Source: Sordariomycetes sp. S80-01Y (Eukaryota > Ascomycota > Sordariomycetes). From it: a DNA stretch of 64,000 nt. A model generated the notes under the pieces. The model had not been told where the DNA came from, did not search any database, and was given only the letters and a program-made list of their open reading frames with translations. Positions 1 to 10,920 of the stretch are shown piece by piece. The stretch is from NCBI GenBank assembly GCA_037042185.1, contig JAXQJY010000021.1, positions 124,001-188,000 of the forward strand. Direction: 5' to 3'. How positions within the stretch are numbered: position 1 is the stretch's first letter; every line of letters begins with the position of its first letter. The position numbers and the translations under genes are program-made.

Positions 1-1
1 G

Positions 2-142
2 ATCCAGAAACGCCTCGCCCAAGCCAAGAAGGAGCTCGAGTACTCCACTACCCCCGGCGTCCACGACATCATCATCGTCAATGACGACCTAGACTCCGCT
101 TATAAGAAATTGGAAGACTTCGTCTACGGCGCAGCGCCATAG
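2..142 (+). CDS. GUK1: Guanylate kinase, C-terminal end (partial)
   Basis: The window opens inside this gene; the last 46 codons and a TAG stop are present, read from base 2. Guanylate kinase phosphorylates GMP to GDP with ATP in the cytosol and supplies GTP and GDP-mannose precursors. The visible tail contains [12 protein letters not shown] followed by [18 protein letters not shown], the characteristic end of eukaryotic guanylate kinases: the last helices of the core, with the conserved VNDDLD segment. The nucleotide-binding P-loop and GMP-binding region lie left of the window. The call rests on this tail only, but the motif is distinctive. Confidence 0.85.
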   Translation: MQKRLAQAKKELEYSTTPGVHDIIIVNDDLDSAYKKLEDFVYGAAP

Positions 143-850
143 GGGCGTGACTAGTGTATGGCGTGAGAGTCTTTGGGGGGAGAGATGTTGGACTATAATG
201 GGTACGACGACTGGGGAGGCGTTAAAGAAAGCTGGGCCTCCCGTAAGTGGCTAGTCCTATAGACGACGAGTTGAACCACGAGGATCAGATAGCGGGTTCA
301 AAAGAGCTACGACCGTATTGGATCGACGCTCGCTTCGGTTATGAGTAGTGGAGATAGTCCTTCCCAACACAGCGTTGCCTCCGATCAAAGCCGGCGAGAC
401 TGCAGCACCGTTAATAATCGTATCGAATAGCCTAAACTTTGGGTTGGTGAGTAGGCCGGAGAGCGGTCTTGGCCGAACCTTTGGAAAATGGCACGTTCTT
501 CGACAATGCTCAATTAAAGAGTAGAAAATGGTAAAAGCTCTTGGGTAACAATAAAGACAAAGTAAAAGATCCCGTTCGGAGGCGTCCAGCTGCGCGGAAA
601 AGTTGAAGCAACACAGGAACGCCATGCCGAGACAAAACCGGGCCAACTAGACTTGTATCTTCCAGAGCGATACAGTCTCCCCTTTTCAACAAACTTGATA
701 TACTTCCACTGCCTCCTTGCATTAGGTATTTAGAAGGCTATCCGTGATCATCATACCGCACTAACGACCACCCGTCCAGGCGGGCATGTTGTAACCCAAC
801 ATCTCGGAGTGACTGCGCCCAAGACTCCATCGCTCCCCGGCTCACGTAAT
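143..850. other. Intergenic, convergent 3' flanks
   Basis: About 0.7 kb between the ends of GUK1 and the septin gene. It should carry both 3' UTRs. Open frames up to 129 codons exist but show no family motif. Nothing else seen. Confidence 0.6.
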
Positions 851-2009
851 CTAGTAGCCGTTCATGGTCATGCGTTGCGAGTTGCGGCTCAGCTCGCGAT
901 CGGCGGCAGGGCTGATGGGACGGCTGCCGCCGCCAGCACCATGAGCGCTGCTCTCCTTGAGCGCGAGCAATTGCTTGGCGCGGAAAGTCTCGTAGTGAGT
1001 CTGCGAGGTAGTCTCGATCAGGTCCTGGAGGTGGGTGCGGAGCAGGAAATCCCGGAGATAGATAAACTCGCAGTGCTTCTCATCCTCGACGTTGATGACG
1101 CCCCATCGGTTCTGGCGACCGCGGACCTGCTTGCCATCGACGATGATGTTCTTCTCGGAGCCGACAACGGCAAAGGGCACGAGGCTCTGCTTTTCGTTAG
1201 CCAAATTGATACTCCCCCTATCTAGGGATATGCCCTACCTTGATCTTCTGGCTCAAAGCACGCTCCTCGTCGTCAAACTCCTCGTTATCGTACGGGAACA
1301 TCTTGAGGTTGTGGAAGGCGAACTCCTCCTTGATACGCTCCTTGAACTCCAGACGCTCGTCCACGGTCAGAGTGTCGGCCTTTGCAATGACAGGCACAAC
1401 ATTGACAACATCCGACAGCTTCTTCAGGACGACAATATCGATGGGCTTGAGGGAGTGGCCGGAGGGTTGGATGAAGAACAAGCAGCAGTGGATGCGGGTG
1501 TCCTGGATGTAACGCTCTCGTTGGGCTGTGAGCTCCTTTCGCAAGTACGCGGAGTGCTGATCCTTGATGTACTTGACGATAGGGTCCCAGCAACGGTCGT
1601 TGTTGACAAGGTCGCCATACCCGGGGGTGTCGACGATGTTCAGCCTCAGGCGGACGCCATTCTCCTCGATGATGTGGGAAGCGGCCTGGATCTCGGTAGT
1701 GGAGCGGATGGGCTCATCGGGCTGGAGGCGACCCTTCGAGTCGATGAGGTGCGAGGCGAAGATGGTGTTAATCAGAGTCGACTTTCCGAGACCGGTCTGG
1801 CCTACATGGAGAGATGCTCGTTAGCAAGTCCTCGAGTTGAGCTACGTAGCACCATGACGGTGCAGCGCGCGAAGCGTGTCCAACGTACCAACGCAGATGA
1901 CATTGAACTGGAAACCACGCTTCAGGAGCTTGCGCTCAATCTGCGAGGTGATGCTGTCGAAACCGACATGGCTGTTGGGATAGATGGTGGTGGGAGGAAC
2001 GGTCGCCAT
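851..2009 (-). CDS. CDC10: Septin, Cdc10 class
   Basis: A GTP-binding cytoskeletal protein that joins other septins in hetero-oligomeric filaments at septa and hyphal necks. Three exons on the minus strand (1889-2009, 1239-1801, 851-1186) give 339 residues, the usual size for Cdc10 orthologues (AspD in Aspergillus). The N-terminus reads VGFDSITSQIERKLLKRGF and is followed by the P-loop GQTGLGKST. The switch motif DTPGYGD, the AKADT specificity motif and the septin-unique C-terminal element are all present. There is no C-terminal coiled coil, which is typical of the Cdc10 class and separates it from Cdc3, Cdc11 and Cdc12 types. Intron 1 (87 nt) splits the P-loop glycine codon. Long open frames on the opposite strand are shadows. 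Confidence 0.93.
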
Positions 2010-2633
2010 CTTGCTTCGAGTTCGTAAGGGAGATCGAGGAGGCGGTGCGGTTCGGTGTGTCGTGGATCTGACGACTTATTCCAAAAAGAAGGAGTGGAAG
2101 AGATACAACGAAGTGGAACGCGAGCGTGTCACTATTGACTGAGTGTCTGTCGGAGGTGGGAGTTGGGTTGACGGAGATGAGGTTACGAGCAGCAACTTTT
2201 CAGGCCCCTTCTCTTGCCGTGCAATCGTTGGTCTTTCCTCGAGGAGCAGCAGCAGCAGCAATAATTTCGGTGCTGGGGGAGGTGCAGGGACCAAGAAAGG
2301 GGGAAGGCGCAGGGGTTAGCTTGCCGTGGTCCAACTTAATTGGTCAGACACGCGTCCGTGCGCCAACCGTTGCTGATTGGCCGGTCGGCACATTGGATGT
2401 CTCGAGGCCTAGAAGTTTTTGAGGTCCATCACGCGAAGCTTCAATTTCGATGTGCCATTGACCGCGACCGGCCTTGCTAGCATTTGCGATCGTCCAGTTT
2501 CGGGCTCTTTTTTTGTCTGTCTCGGCCCTTGTGTCTCTTCATAAAGACAGAGGTGAAAACGACAGCAACGGCGCGGAGCGCCTACGTTTTGCCCACCTCG
2601 TTTCGAACCGTTTCATTGCCGCCAACCGACATC
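2010..2633. promoter_or_regulatory. Divergent promoter, septin / MRPL32
   Basis: Shared upstream region of two divergent genes. It holds two inverted CCAAT boxes (ATTGG at 2339-2343 and 2376-2380), an ACGCGT hexamer at 2350-2355 and a short AGC trinucleotide run near 2244-2260. These are motif matches only; no activity can be inferred. Confidence 0.4.
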
Positions 2634-3077
2634 ATGGCTGCCATTGCTGCTCCTCTCCTCCCTCGACTGGCCGTCCCGGCTTTCCCTGCAGTTCAACGAT
2701 GGGCGACCTTCTACACCACCCGGTACACAACCAAGCTCTTCCCAACGCTCTCGATCGCGCTGCCTGGCATCAGCTTGAACATCCCCGGTCTGCTGGGCGA
2801 TATCTGGGAGGGTCTCCTGCGGGCTGTACCGAAGAACAAGACCTCCCACTCGCGCAAGAGGCATAGGCAAATGGCGGGCAAGGCACTCAAAGACGTCAAC
2901 AGTCTGTGCAAATGTCCTGGGTGCGGGGCCACGAAGAGGACTCATAGACTGTGCCAAAATTGCCTAGAGGGTACGGTACTTTGTCCAAACTGTTCAAGAG
3001 CTCGCTAATTCTTGATAGATTTCCGAAGAATATGGAAGCAGGATGGCGGTGGTATCCCGACAGATCTTGGGGCATAA
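2634..3077 (+). CDS. MRPL32: Mitochondrial ribosomal protein bL32m
   Basis: A component of the large mitochondrial ribosomal subunit. Two exons, 2634-2970 and 3019-3077, encode 131 residues. The N-terminal ~65 residues are a hydrophobic, basic mitochondrial presequence; in yeast the equivalent segment is removed by the m-AAA protease, which controls ribosome assembly. The mature part starts near SHSRKRHRQM and carries a zinc ribbon, with C94-x2-C97 and C107-x2-C110. I split the end with a 48-nt intron because reading through gives an unrelated tail, whereas splicing yields FRRIWKQDGG, as expected for the family. A longer upstream reading exists, but this ATG gives the normal targeting sequence. 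Confidence 0.85.
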
Positions 3078-3524
3078 CGCTACAAAGCTAGGGACAGGCG
3101 GCTAGACGGCATGTGGCTGCCTAGGACTGGTTGCATCGAGTTGGCGTTAGGATCTTTCGGATGTAAATTATGTATAAACTGTACAATGTCTACTAAGTTG
3201 GCGTTTCAACTTGACTCTCGTGGTCTACTACCTTGACATCGGTGACGAGGGTGAACAAAGATGGTCTATCGAGAGCCTGAGATGCTGGTTTCACATTTGA
3301 CAAAAACACAAAAAGAACAGCATGAGCGTCGTAAATATTAATTCAAACTGTCCATGAGTGTTCGGGCGACTTCAGAAGCGCATGTCGACCGTCTGAAGTC
3401 GTGTTTTTCGCTCCATCTTGACTGAGCTATGACAACTTGAACGCTTGCCCCACCATCACCACATCGGTCACTCAGATTCCTCACCTGCTTCAACATACCC
3501 ATACCCAATGCCCGGCAGGCCAAG
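3078..3524. other. Intergenic, MRPL32 3' / SKI8 5' flank
   Basis: About 0.45 kb in a head-to-tail arrangement, holding the 3' UTR of MRPL32 and the SKI8 promoter. No further gene or repeat was seen. Confidence 0.5.
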
Positions 3525-4635
3525 ATGGTAAGACCTCTTCATCCAGAGCTCAGGAAAAGATACTGAACTTATTTCTAAGTCTAAACAATACCTTACCACC
3601 CACACGGTGGACAGCGGTCTGTGTACCCCGCCAACGTCATGACAGAAGAACTCACTGACGGCCTTCAGCTCACGTAACCGATATCTACACTCTCGCCACA
3701 ACATCAAAGCACGTGCTCTCCGGCAGCGGCTCTTCAACTCTTCACGTACACGACTCAACCGACCCTTCTTTCCCACTCAAGCAATCCATTACAGACGCCC
3801 ATAAGCTAGGCTGCCACCACATCACAACATCGCACAATGGCCGCGTCGCCGCAAGCGCAGGCTTCGGCGGAGAAGTCAAGACATGGAACCTGAATCAAGA
3901 TACAGCAGAGTGGTCCTTGAAGGCTGAAATTGCCGCTGCAGGCAACAAGCCCGGGGAGGCTTGGGCTTTGGCCTTGAGTGAAGACGGATCGTACTTGGCC
4001 GCGACAACCAACGATGGAAGAATCAATGTGTGGGATATTGCAGATGAGAGCAGACCCAAGATTCAAGAGTACGAAACTGGAAGTCCTGGGTCCGGGAGCT
4101 TTGGCATTAGCGTCGACTTGAGCACAGATGGCAAGTTGACTGCAAGTGGACATCAAAACGGCGCAGTCTACATCTTCAACAACGATACCGGAAGAATACT
4201 CTTCTCGCTTTCCGGTAAGATTTTCTTGGTGATTCTCTACCAGGGCTTTGACTGATTACGGCAGGCCTGGCAAAGCCCGTCCGCGCTGTAGCGTTTTCTC
4301 CTGGCAACACTCGCCTCGCCGCCGCAGGCGATGCTGGCATCATCGCGCTCTACGACATGAAGCACGGCGAACACGTTGCAAACCTAACAGGTCACACCTC
4401 ATGGATCACGTCCGTTGACTGGAGCGACTCTGGTGAGTTCCTACTGAGTAGCTCGATGGACGGCAAAGTCAAAGTGTGGTCGGTCGAGAGAAGTGCCTGC
4501 GTCGCTACACACAGTGAGACAGATAAGGCCCTTTGGTCGGCGAAGTGGCTGCCCAAGACCGGGAAGGCAGAGATGTTTTGTACGGCGGGTGCGAATAGGA
4601 GCATCTCGTTCTACAGGGAGGCTACTGGTGGTTAG
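3525..4635 (+). CDS. SKI8: Ski8-type WD40 protein (Ski complex)
   Basis: A seven-bladed beta-propeller scaffold of the cytosolic Ski2-Ski3-Ski8 complex, which feeds mRNA 3' ends to the exosome; yeast Ski8/Rec103 also acts with Spo11 in meiotic recombination. Four coding exons (3525-3527, 3580-3616, 3669-4214, 4265-4635) give 318 residues, the length expected. The start is unusual: the ATG is the whole first coding exon, followed at once by GTAAGA. Splicing then gives SKQYLTTHTVDSAHVTDIYTL, the typical Ski8 N-terminus. Repeats such as GRINVWDI and GKVKVWSV mark the propeller blades. Introns are 50-52 nt. Without the first two introns the N-terminus could not be read. Confidence 0.87.
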
Positions 4636-5069
4636 GTTAATTTCGGAGTCGGCCGAGTGAGTTTGGAGCAGCAATGAGACCCAGGCATAGACCTTTCTCC
4701 AGCAAAATATCGGATTCTCAAGGCAAATTAATAGCCAAGACAGTTCAGTAACGAGTGTGTTTCCACTATGCCTGGGAATTAGTGAAGTGCTGAACGGACT
4801 CACGTGATTTCGCGGTGCGGTCGCGTTGCCCCGCCAAATTCCCCATCTCAGTCCTTGTCGTCATGGGAGTTACCCGAGATTCACTCAAGAAACAACCATC
4901 TGAACAATTGCAACCAACATTCGGGACCTCTGCATCTCTCGATCTTTACTCACTATTTCAGCGGACAGATTTACAAAGTCTCTCAACCCGTAGTAGGCGA
5001 AGTAACATTCGTCAGCTCCTCAACGCTCGATCTTGTTACTCAAAACCCCTGTCGGTCTCTCAAGCAGCG
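4636..5069. other. Intergenic, SKI8 3' / CDM1 5' flank
   Basis: A 0.43 kb spacer. A CACGTG E-box lies near 4802, ahead of the polymerase subunit gene. An ATG-led frame upstream of the CDM1 start (from 4863) is open in the same frame but lacks family similarity and is probably leader sequence. Confidence 0.4.
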
Positions 5070-5697
5070 ATGCCCTCAACAAGACACTCAACGGGCAGCA
5101 CCCGCGCGACAGGGCCGTCCAAGGGCCAATCAACACTGAGCTTCCACAACAAAGTCACTAAAAACATCAATCACGACGCCAAGAAATCCTCTGTCGTGTC
5201 CCCTTCAGTGACGAAAGTCACGCCGCCAACCCCAGTGGAGGTTGAGCCAACCAAAGACGAAGTTGAGGAGATCGAGAACGAGGAACCAGACGAGGAGGTG
5301 AAGCCCGAGAAGTCAGAATCCGAAATCAATGCTGAGAAGGTCTCGGATGCTCAGATTGGGAAGTACTGGAAGGGTATCGAGAAGGAGAGGCGTGCGCCGC
5401 GGATCCACCAACAGGGCCTGTCAGACCACGAGAAGATTTTACGATACTTCGATGTCAGCTCCCAATATGGAGTAAGCCCCCAATCCTCGCAGCTGAAACA
5501 AAAGACACTGACGAAATTAGCCATGCATTGGCATCGACCGCCGGAAGCGATGGGAGCGTGCCGACCGCCTGGGCTTGAACCCACCCATCGAGGTTCTCGC
5601 GGTGCTCTTGCAGGAGGAGCAAAATAACGTCAAGGGTTACCGGACGTCTCAGATGGAGAAGATCATGGGGTCTATTGCTGTTGGGTCTAGCGACTAA
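5070..5697 (+). CDS. CDM1: DNA polymerase delta small subunit, Cdm1/POLD4 type
   Basis: The fourth, smallest subunit of replicative DNA polymerase delta, which stabilises the complex and contacts PCNA. Exons 5070-5471 and 5521-5697 encode 192 residues. The N-terminus has a PCNA-box-like QSTLSFH next to HNKVTK. The middle (about residues 40-95) is acidic and charged, and the conserved C-terminal domain reads HEKILRYFDVSSQYG, then, across a 49-nt intron, PCIGIDRRKRWERADRLGLN and PPIEVLAVLLQEE. The unspliced frame loses this ending, so the intron is well supported. The start was chosen at the ATG giving MPSTRHS, as in other fungi. The gene converges on QNG1 with a gap of about 150 bp. Confidence 0.86.
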
Positions 5698-5845
5698 GTG
5701 ATTTTGCGATTCTGTATGACGTGAGCCTTCTGTTTAGTGGCGCAGGTAACACGGCGTTTGAGTCCGAGCAATAATTGAGTGTCATTTTCCACATTTCCCT
5801 CTGCAGACTGTGCGACCCCATTGAAGTGGGTAGTCAATCCCCGAA

Positions 5846-7007
5846 TCAGTACCAGATGCTTCTCGTCCGGTGGTGAGGCAGAGCTTCCTTGCCTTCACTC
5901 TCCAGCTCCTTCATAGTATCATACAAATAAAAATCAATCAAGATGGCGTTGATGTTCGTCCCGGGGTGTTGCCTCTTGATCTCCCTCCTAATCAACTCCA
6001 CGGCCCAGATGCTGCAAGCTCTCAGCTGCATTTCCCACCTTGACCCGCTGGGTAAGATCTTCTTGTCGTTGATCGCCGCGGCGACAGTAGGACTGCAGTA
6101 CAAAGCGCCAAGAGATATTAGAATCTGAGGGATACGGTAGTCGGCGAACATGGTGATCTTGTCGATATCGTAGAAGTCACCGTAGTCCTCTCCATCAAAG
6201 CAAGCCCAAATATCTGCGACGAAGATCTGCGCCCGCTTCAGGAAACGCACTGGTTTCTCCCAGCCTTCGTATATGTGTTCATCACGGAAGCACTGGAAGT
6301 CTCGAGCCAGCATGTTGACGAGACGGGCAGCTGAGCCTTCGGCAGAGTCGATGAGGTTGGCAACGGAGCTTCCATAGCGCTCAAGCAGGACGTGCGCCGC
6401 TTCCTGAAGACAGTCCAGGCGCTCTTTGATCATGGGCATCGGCTCCTCGGTGCATGATCTGAAGATGTAGTTCATCTTTTCCAAGCTGCATTCTTCCTCG
6501 TTTTGCCAGTACGTTGGGTCGGTGATGGGGATGCCTACGAAGGTTCTATCAGAATGAAAAGTACATCACGGAACCAGAAAAGTGAGACCAACCCTCTTCT
6601 AATGCGCGCTGCAGCGAAGCCACGAGACTCCAGTAACCAGTCCACCGCTTGTCCTTGTATTCCACGGCAAACCTCTCGTCCTCTTCTTCCGTTTCTGACC
6701 AGAAAGAGAAATTCAAGAGGTCCATAGTGAAGATGAAGTTGACGGTAGCCTCATCCTTAGACTTGGGATGCAGCTCATGCTCTGACCATGTCTTTGTAGA
6801 GTACCCCTTTTCCATCATCTTAGAATATATCATCTCAGCGGCTCGTTTCGACGCCCTCATGTCCAGAGCCACATCGATGCAGTTATCGTAGATCCACTCG
6901 CAGCCCTCGAGAACGCCGGTCTCAGGTTCTGTCTCCACAGCCGGTTGACCTTGCAGGTGCTGCCGGAGGAGCTCAAGGAGCTCAGGATCGGGCTCGTCGT
7001 CAGACAT
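5846..7007 (-). CDS. QNG1: Queuosine 5'-phosphate N-glycosylase/hydrolase (Qng1, DUF2419)
   Basis: This family releases the base queuine from queuosine 5'-phosphate so it can be reinserted into tRNA by the eukaryotic transglycosylase; fungi cannot make queuine and must salvage it. Exons 6593-7007 and 5846-6534, separated by a 58-nt intron, encode 367 residues. Signature segments are YSTKTWSEHELHPK, TVNFIFTMDLLNFSFW, KRWTGYWSLVASLQRAL, FLKRAQIFVADIWACF, ITMFADYRIPQ and the C-terminal PHHRTRSIWY. All are typical of the C9orf64/Qng1 family. The ATG gives MSDDEPDPE; an upstream open extension is out of character. It is divergent from UBA2. Confidence 0.9.
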
Positions 7008-7571
7008 CTTGCACTGTCTCAGAGCTGTGCGATGTGCCTGAAACGTGCAAAAAGAAGAGCTGTTGGGTCTGGTGGTGAGGAAACACCCAGTAACAAGGCC
7101 AAGCGGGAAACTCTGAGCGGAACGCGTGTTGAGAAAGACTAGACGCGGGGCATAGATTCTGGAACCCAGTCTCATCCCATTCCGAAATTGTTCGTGACTC
7201 GACCAGAGATCCAAGTTGATGGAATTCACCTTGAAGTCACTGTGGATCGTAAAGTTCCTGACCTAAGGGACAGTAGGCGGCCAATTAGATCTGGCAAAGA
7301 TCAGCTCCAGTGGCCCGTGCGTTTGACCCCTGCCGCTGGTGGATCGAGCCCATTGGCCGGCCTGGGTGCCGGTCTTGTGCTTCTCACCTCGTCGCAACGA
7401 CTCGGGCCTTCACTCGAGTGCCTCGCGAGCTGCATCAGTGCCGCTCCCGCTTTTGTCTTCTTCTCCTCCATCCCTTCGCGACCCACCACGACTGCTTCCT
7501 CTCGATATCCGTGGACTCTTTGCGACTGAGGCGTCTTGTCTGATCGAACTGGACAGCGAGTGGTGACGGCG
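7008..7571. promoter_or_regulatory. Divergent promoter, QNG1 / UBA2
   Basis: A 0.56 kb shared upstream region. It contains an ACGCGT hexamer at 7122-7127 and an ATTGG (inverted CCAAT) near 7350. The 3' part is pyrimidine-rich, as is common just upstream of fungal start codons. Confidence 0.4.
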
Positions 7572-9828
7572 ATGGAGGATCCGTCCAGCAACGCCGCTGC
7601 CGAAGCTGCGGCTTCTGCAACCGTCGATGCCAACCCTGCGCCATCGCAGCCGTCACAGTCGCAGTCTGAAGCCCCTCAGGAGCAGCAGAAGCAGGCAGCC
7701 CAGATGCCCCCGCCACAGCAGCCCGTTGCCGAGCAAGCGAAATCGAACGCGACTGCGAACGTGCCCCAAGCCGCGCCACAGCAGCGACGTCAGGTCGCGC
7801 CGCGCGATCGCTACAATCACCAGTCGCTCGGTGTCTCGCTCAACTCGACAGTCAAGCAAGCCCGCGTGCTTATGGTTGGTGCTGGCGGCATCGGTTGCGA
7901 GCTCCTCAAGAACCTCGTCCTTAGTGGTTTCGGCGAAATCCATGTTGTCGACCTGGATACGATCGATCTATCGAACCTGAACCGACAATTCCTCTTCCGA
8001 CACGAACACATCAAGAAGTCAAAGGCGCTAGTTGCAAAGGATGTTGCGCAAAGGTTCAATCCAAATGTCAAGATCATCTCGCATCACGCCAATATCAAGG
8101 ATGCGCAATTCAGCGCATCGTGGTTCTCTGGGTTCAAGGTTGTCTTCAATGCGCTTGACAACTTGGACGCTAGGCGGCATGTGAATAAGATGTGCCTTGC
8201 TGCGGATATACCTCTTGTTGAGAGCGGCACGACGGGTTTCAATGGACAGGTGCAGGTGATAAAGAAGGGTCTCACTGCCTGCTACGACTGTAGTCCAAAG
8301 GAGGCGCCCAAGTCTTTTCCTGTGTGCACGATCCGGAGTACACCCAGTCAACCTATACACTGCATTGTCTGGGGGAAAAGCTATCTGTTGAACGAGGTTT
8401 TTGGTACGAGCGAAGATCAGTCGGCGTTCGACCACTCAGAAGATGCGGAGAACGGTACGTCAGAATATTCGCGTGGTCCAGAACTTTGCTAACCACCATG
8501 ACCAGCACATGAGATTGAGGAGCTGAAGCGAGAGTCTGATGCTCTCAAGAAGATTCGCGAGGCCATTGGCACGCCCGAGTTCCCTCAGCTGCTGTTCGAC
8601 AAGGTTTTCAATGCCGACATCGAAAGGCTGCGATCAGTGGAGGATATGTGGAAATCGAGGCGGGCGCCCGAGCCCCTCAAATACGACGCACTGATGGAAA
8701 AAGCTCAGGATGCAAGCGAGAGGAAAGCAGCACTCCTCGCAGACGACCAGAGGACGTGGTCGCTAGAAGAGAACCTGGTGGTCTTCAAAGACAGCCTGGA
8801 GCGGTTGAGCCAGCGCTTGGCGGACATGCGGAAGTCCAAGGCCGAGGACGTCGCCGAGCCGGTCATCACCTTCGACAAGGATGATGTGGATACTCTCGAC
8901 TTCGTAACGGCAGCTGCAAACATTCGCTCTTTCATCTTTGGAATCGAGCTCAAGTCTCGTTTCGACGTGAAGCAGATGGCGGGGAACATCATCCCCGCCA
9001 TCGCCACCACTAATGCCATCGTCGCCGGCCTTTGTGTCCTTCAGTCTTTCAAGGTCCTGAAGGGAGACTACGGACAGGCAAAGGAGGTCTTCTTGACGCC
9101 ATTCGCACCGCAGCGATTGCTGGCGCCCGATCGTTCGCGTGAGCCAAACCCTGAATGCCCAGTCTGCAGTGTGTTCAACGTCACGGTCACGATCGATCCC
9201 ACACGGACGACGTTGGGTGATCTCGTCCAGGGTTTGTTCAGGGAGCATCTCGGCCTTGCGGACAAGGAATTTTCGCTGAACAACGACGTCGGCGTCCTCT
9301 ACGACCCAGACGAGACTGATAACCTGCCCAAGAGGCTGAGCGAGCTTGGTAAGAAACACGCCCCTCCTTGCAATTATTGTACACGATTATTTATTGTACA
9401 CGAGCTAATCCTCTACAGGCATCAAGGCAGGCAGCTTCCTAACGGTCATCGATGACGATGACGATGATACATGGGTCAACATTGTTGCCAACATCGAGGA
9501 AGGGTATGTAGCACAGCTGCCATGCCCCAGAAAAGAAGGAACTGACTTTCATAGCACTCTTGCAGAAAATGAGCGTTTCAAGGCCTCCTGCTCCGAAAAG
9601 CCCGAGATCGCTCGCAAGCCCAAGAAGCAATCTGAGCCTGCCGAGGCCAATGGTCACAAGGAGCAGAATGGCAACGACGACGTAGTTGTCGAGGAGGGGG
9701 CTGCCAAGAATCTCAAGCGCTCAAATCCCGACGAGGGTGACCAGCCCGCGAAGAAAGCCAAGATTGCAGCCTCGAAAGACGACATTGTTGTCGTTGAGGA
9801 CGCTGGCGGTGCTATCGTAATCGACTGA
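7572..9828 (+). CDS. UBA2: SUMO-activating enzyme E1 subunit Uba2
   Basis: The catalytic half of the nuclear SUMO E1 (Aos1-Uba2), which adenylates SUMO and carries it as a thioester. Four exons (7572-8454, 8506-9348, 9419-9503, 9555-9828) give 694 residues. The ThiF adenylation domain starts near residue 83, with the nucleotide loop [18 protein letters not shown]; zinc-binding cysteines lie in ACYDC and in CPVC; the active-site cysteine is C252 in [11 protein letters not shown] ubiquitin-fold domain ends near [11 protein letters not shown], followed by an acidic/basic tail with the NLS-like PAKKAKI and a final [13 protein letters not shown] that could be a SUMO-interacting motif. The first ~80 residues are a low-complexity Gln/Pro/Ala extension. 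The gene ends 38 bp from the convergent reductase gene. Confidence 0.93.
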
Positions 9829-9866
9829 GCGCTCACCCTGCCCACACATTTCCACATCTGACCGGC

Positions 9867-10920
9867 TCATACAGCACTGAGCCCCCCATCGAGATTCACC
9901 ACACAGTTGTTAGCGTATTGATTGGCAGCTAGGAAGAGTGCTGCGTCCGCGACCTCGTCTGGGGTGGCTACGCGTCGCAACGGGATCTCAGCAAGATACT
10001 TCTGCTGAAGCTCCGGTTTAAGATCTGCAATGCGCGATTGTACATTAGCTACCATGTATGAGGGGAAGAGGACTTTTGGCGCACGGCGATATAGGGCGTA
10101 TAAAGGACAGGGGATTTTTGCTTTCACGAGGCCACGAGAGGGTTGACATTGACATACCGTTCCACATAGGGCTGTCGACCCAGCCCGGGAGCAAGGCATT
10201 GACGCGCACGAAACGAGGTTGCATTTCGAGAGAGAAGGCCTTGGTGAAGGCTTAGAGAAGATTAGCTCTTGTTCGTTGGATGAGGACTTAGTGCATAGGG
10301 AGCCATGATCTCCGCGAAGAAAGGCATGAATCAAAGGTTGACGTACCATTTACACCAGCTTTGGCGGCTGTGTATGCAGCAGCGCCGACTGCAGCCTTCT
10401 CGGCCATGAGGCTCGACACGTTGATGATGCATCCTGAGAGGAGTGAGTGACGGCCCGGTGGTGGTGCTCTTGGGGTCGTCTTACCGTGGCGTTGCATTCT
10501 GGCAAACTTGCACGCTAGCATAGTAGCAGTCAAATTCGTCCCTATAATGTCCCCGATCTTCTCAGGTGACGTCCGCTCCATTACAGTCGTCTGTGATATC
10601 CCAGCACAGTTCACCAGCAGATCCACGTTACCAACCTCCCACTCAGGGTCCTTGCCTCTGAGCTTGCTCTTGATATCTGCAGGATCCGCGACATCGAGGT
10701 TGATGAAGCGATGTTCAGACTCCCCGGCTTGGGTTCCTGGGTTTCCTGCGCCTTTGAAGGACGCGAGGCTGGGCTGTAGCTGGGGCCGTTTTGACTGGGC
10801 ACTGCGGCTGAGAATGGTGAGACGGGCGCCGTGAGAGGCGAATAGCCTCGCTATTGGGAAGCCAATTGCGCCTGTGCCTCCGACAATGGCAGCATGTTTG
10901 CCGGCCAGCAAACGAGACAT
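9867..10920 (-). CDS. OAR1: Short-chain reductase, probable mitochondrial 3-oxoacyl-ACP reductase
   Basis: An SDR expected to reduce 3-oxoacyl-ACP in mitochondrial type II fatty-acid synthesis, the route that supplies octanoate for lipoate. Four exons (10485-10920, 10347-10433, 10158-10250, 9867-10024) give 257 residues. Landmarks are the nucleotide motif GGTGAIG near residue 14, NCAGIS, the catalytic serine in NVSSLMA, the AAYTAAKAG Tyr-Lys pair, and a C-terminal RVATPDEVADAALFLAANQYA. Each splice junction keeps phase 1. The SDR assignment is certain; the OAR1 role is inferred from overall likeness to fungal 3-oxoacyl-ACP reductases, and no clear mitochondrial presequence is visible. Confidence 0.75.

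Noticed and set aside
1092-2027. A 311-codon open frame on the plus strand
   Set aside because: It lies antisense to the septin exons and is low-complexity Leu/Val/Asp, a mirror of the real gene.
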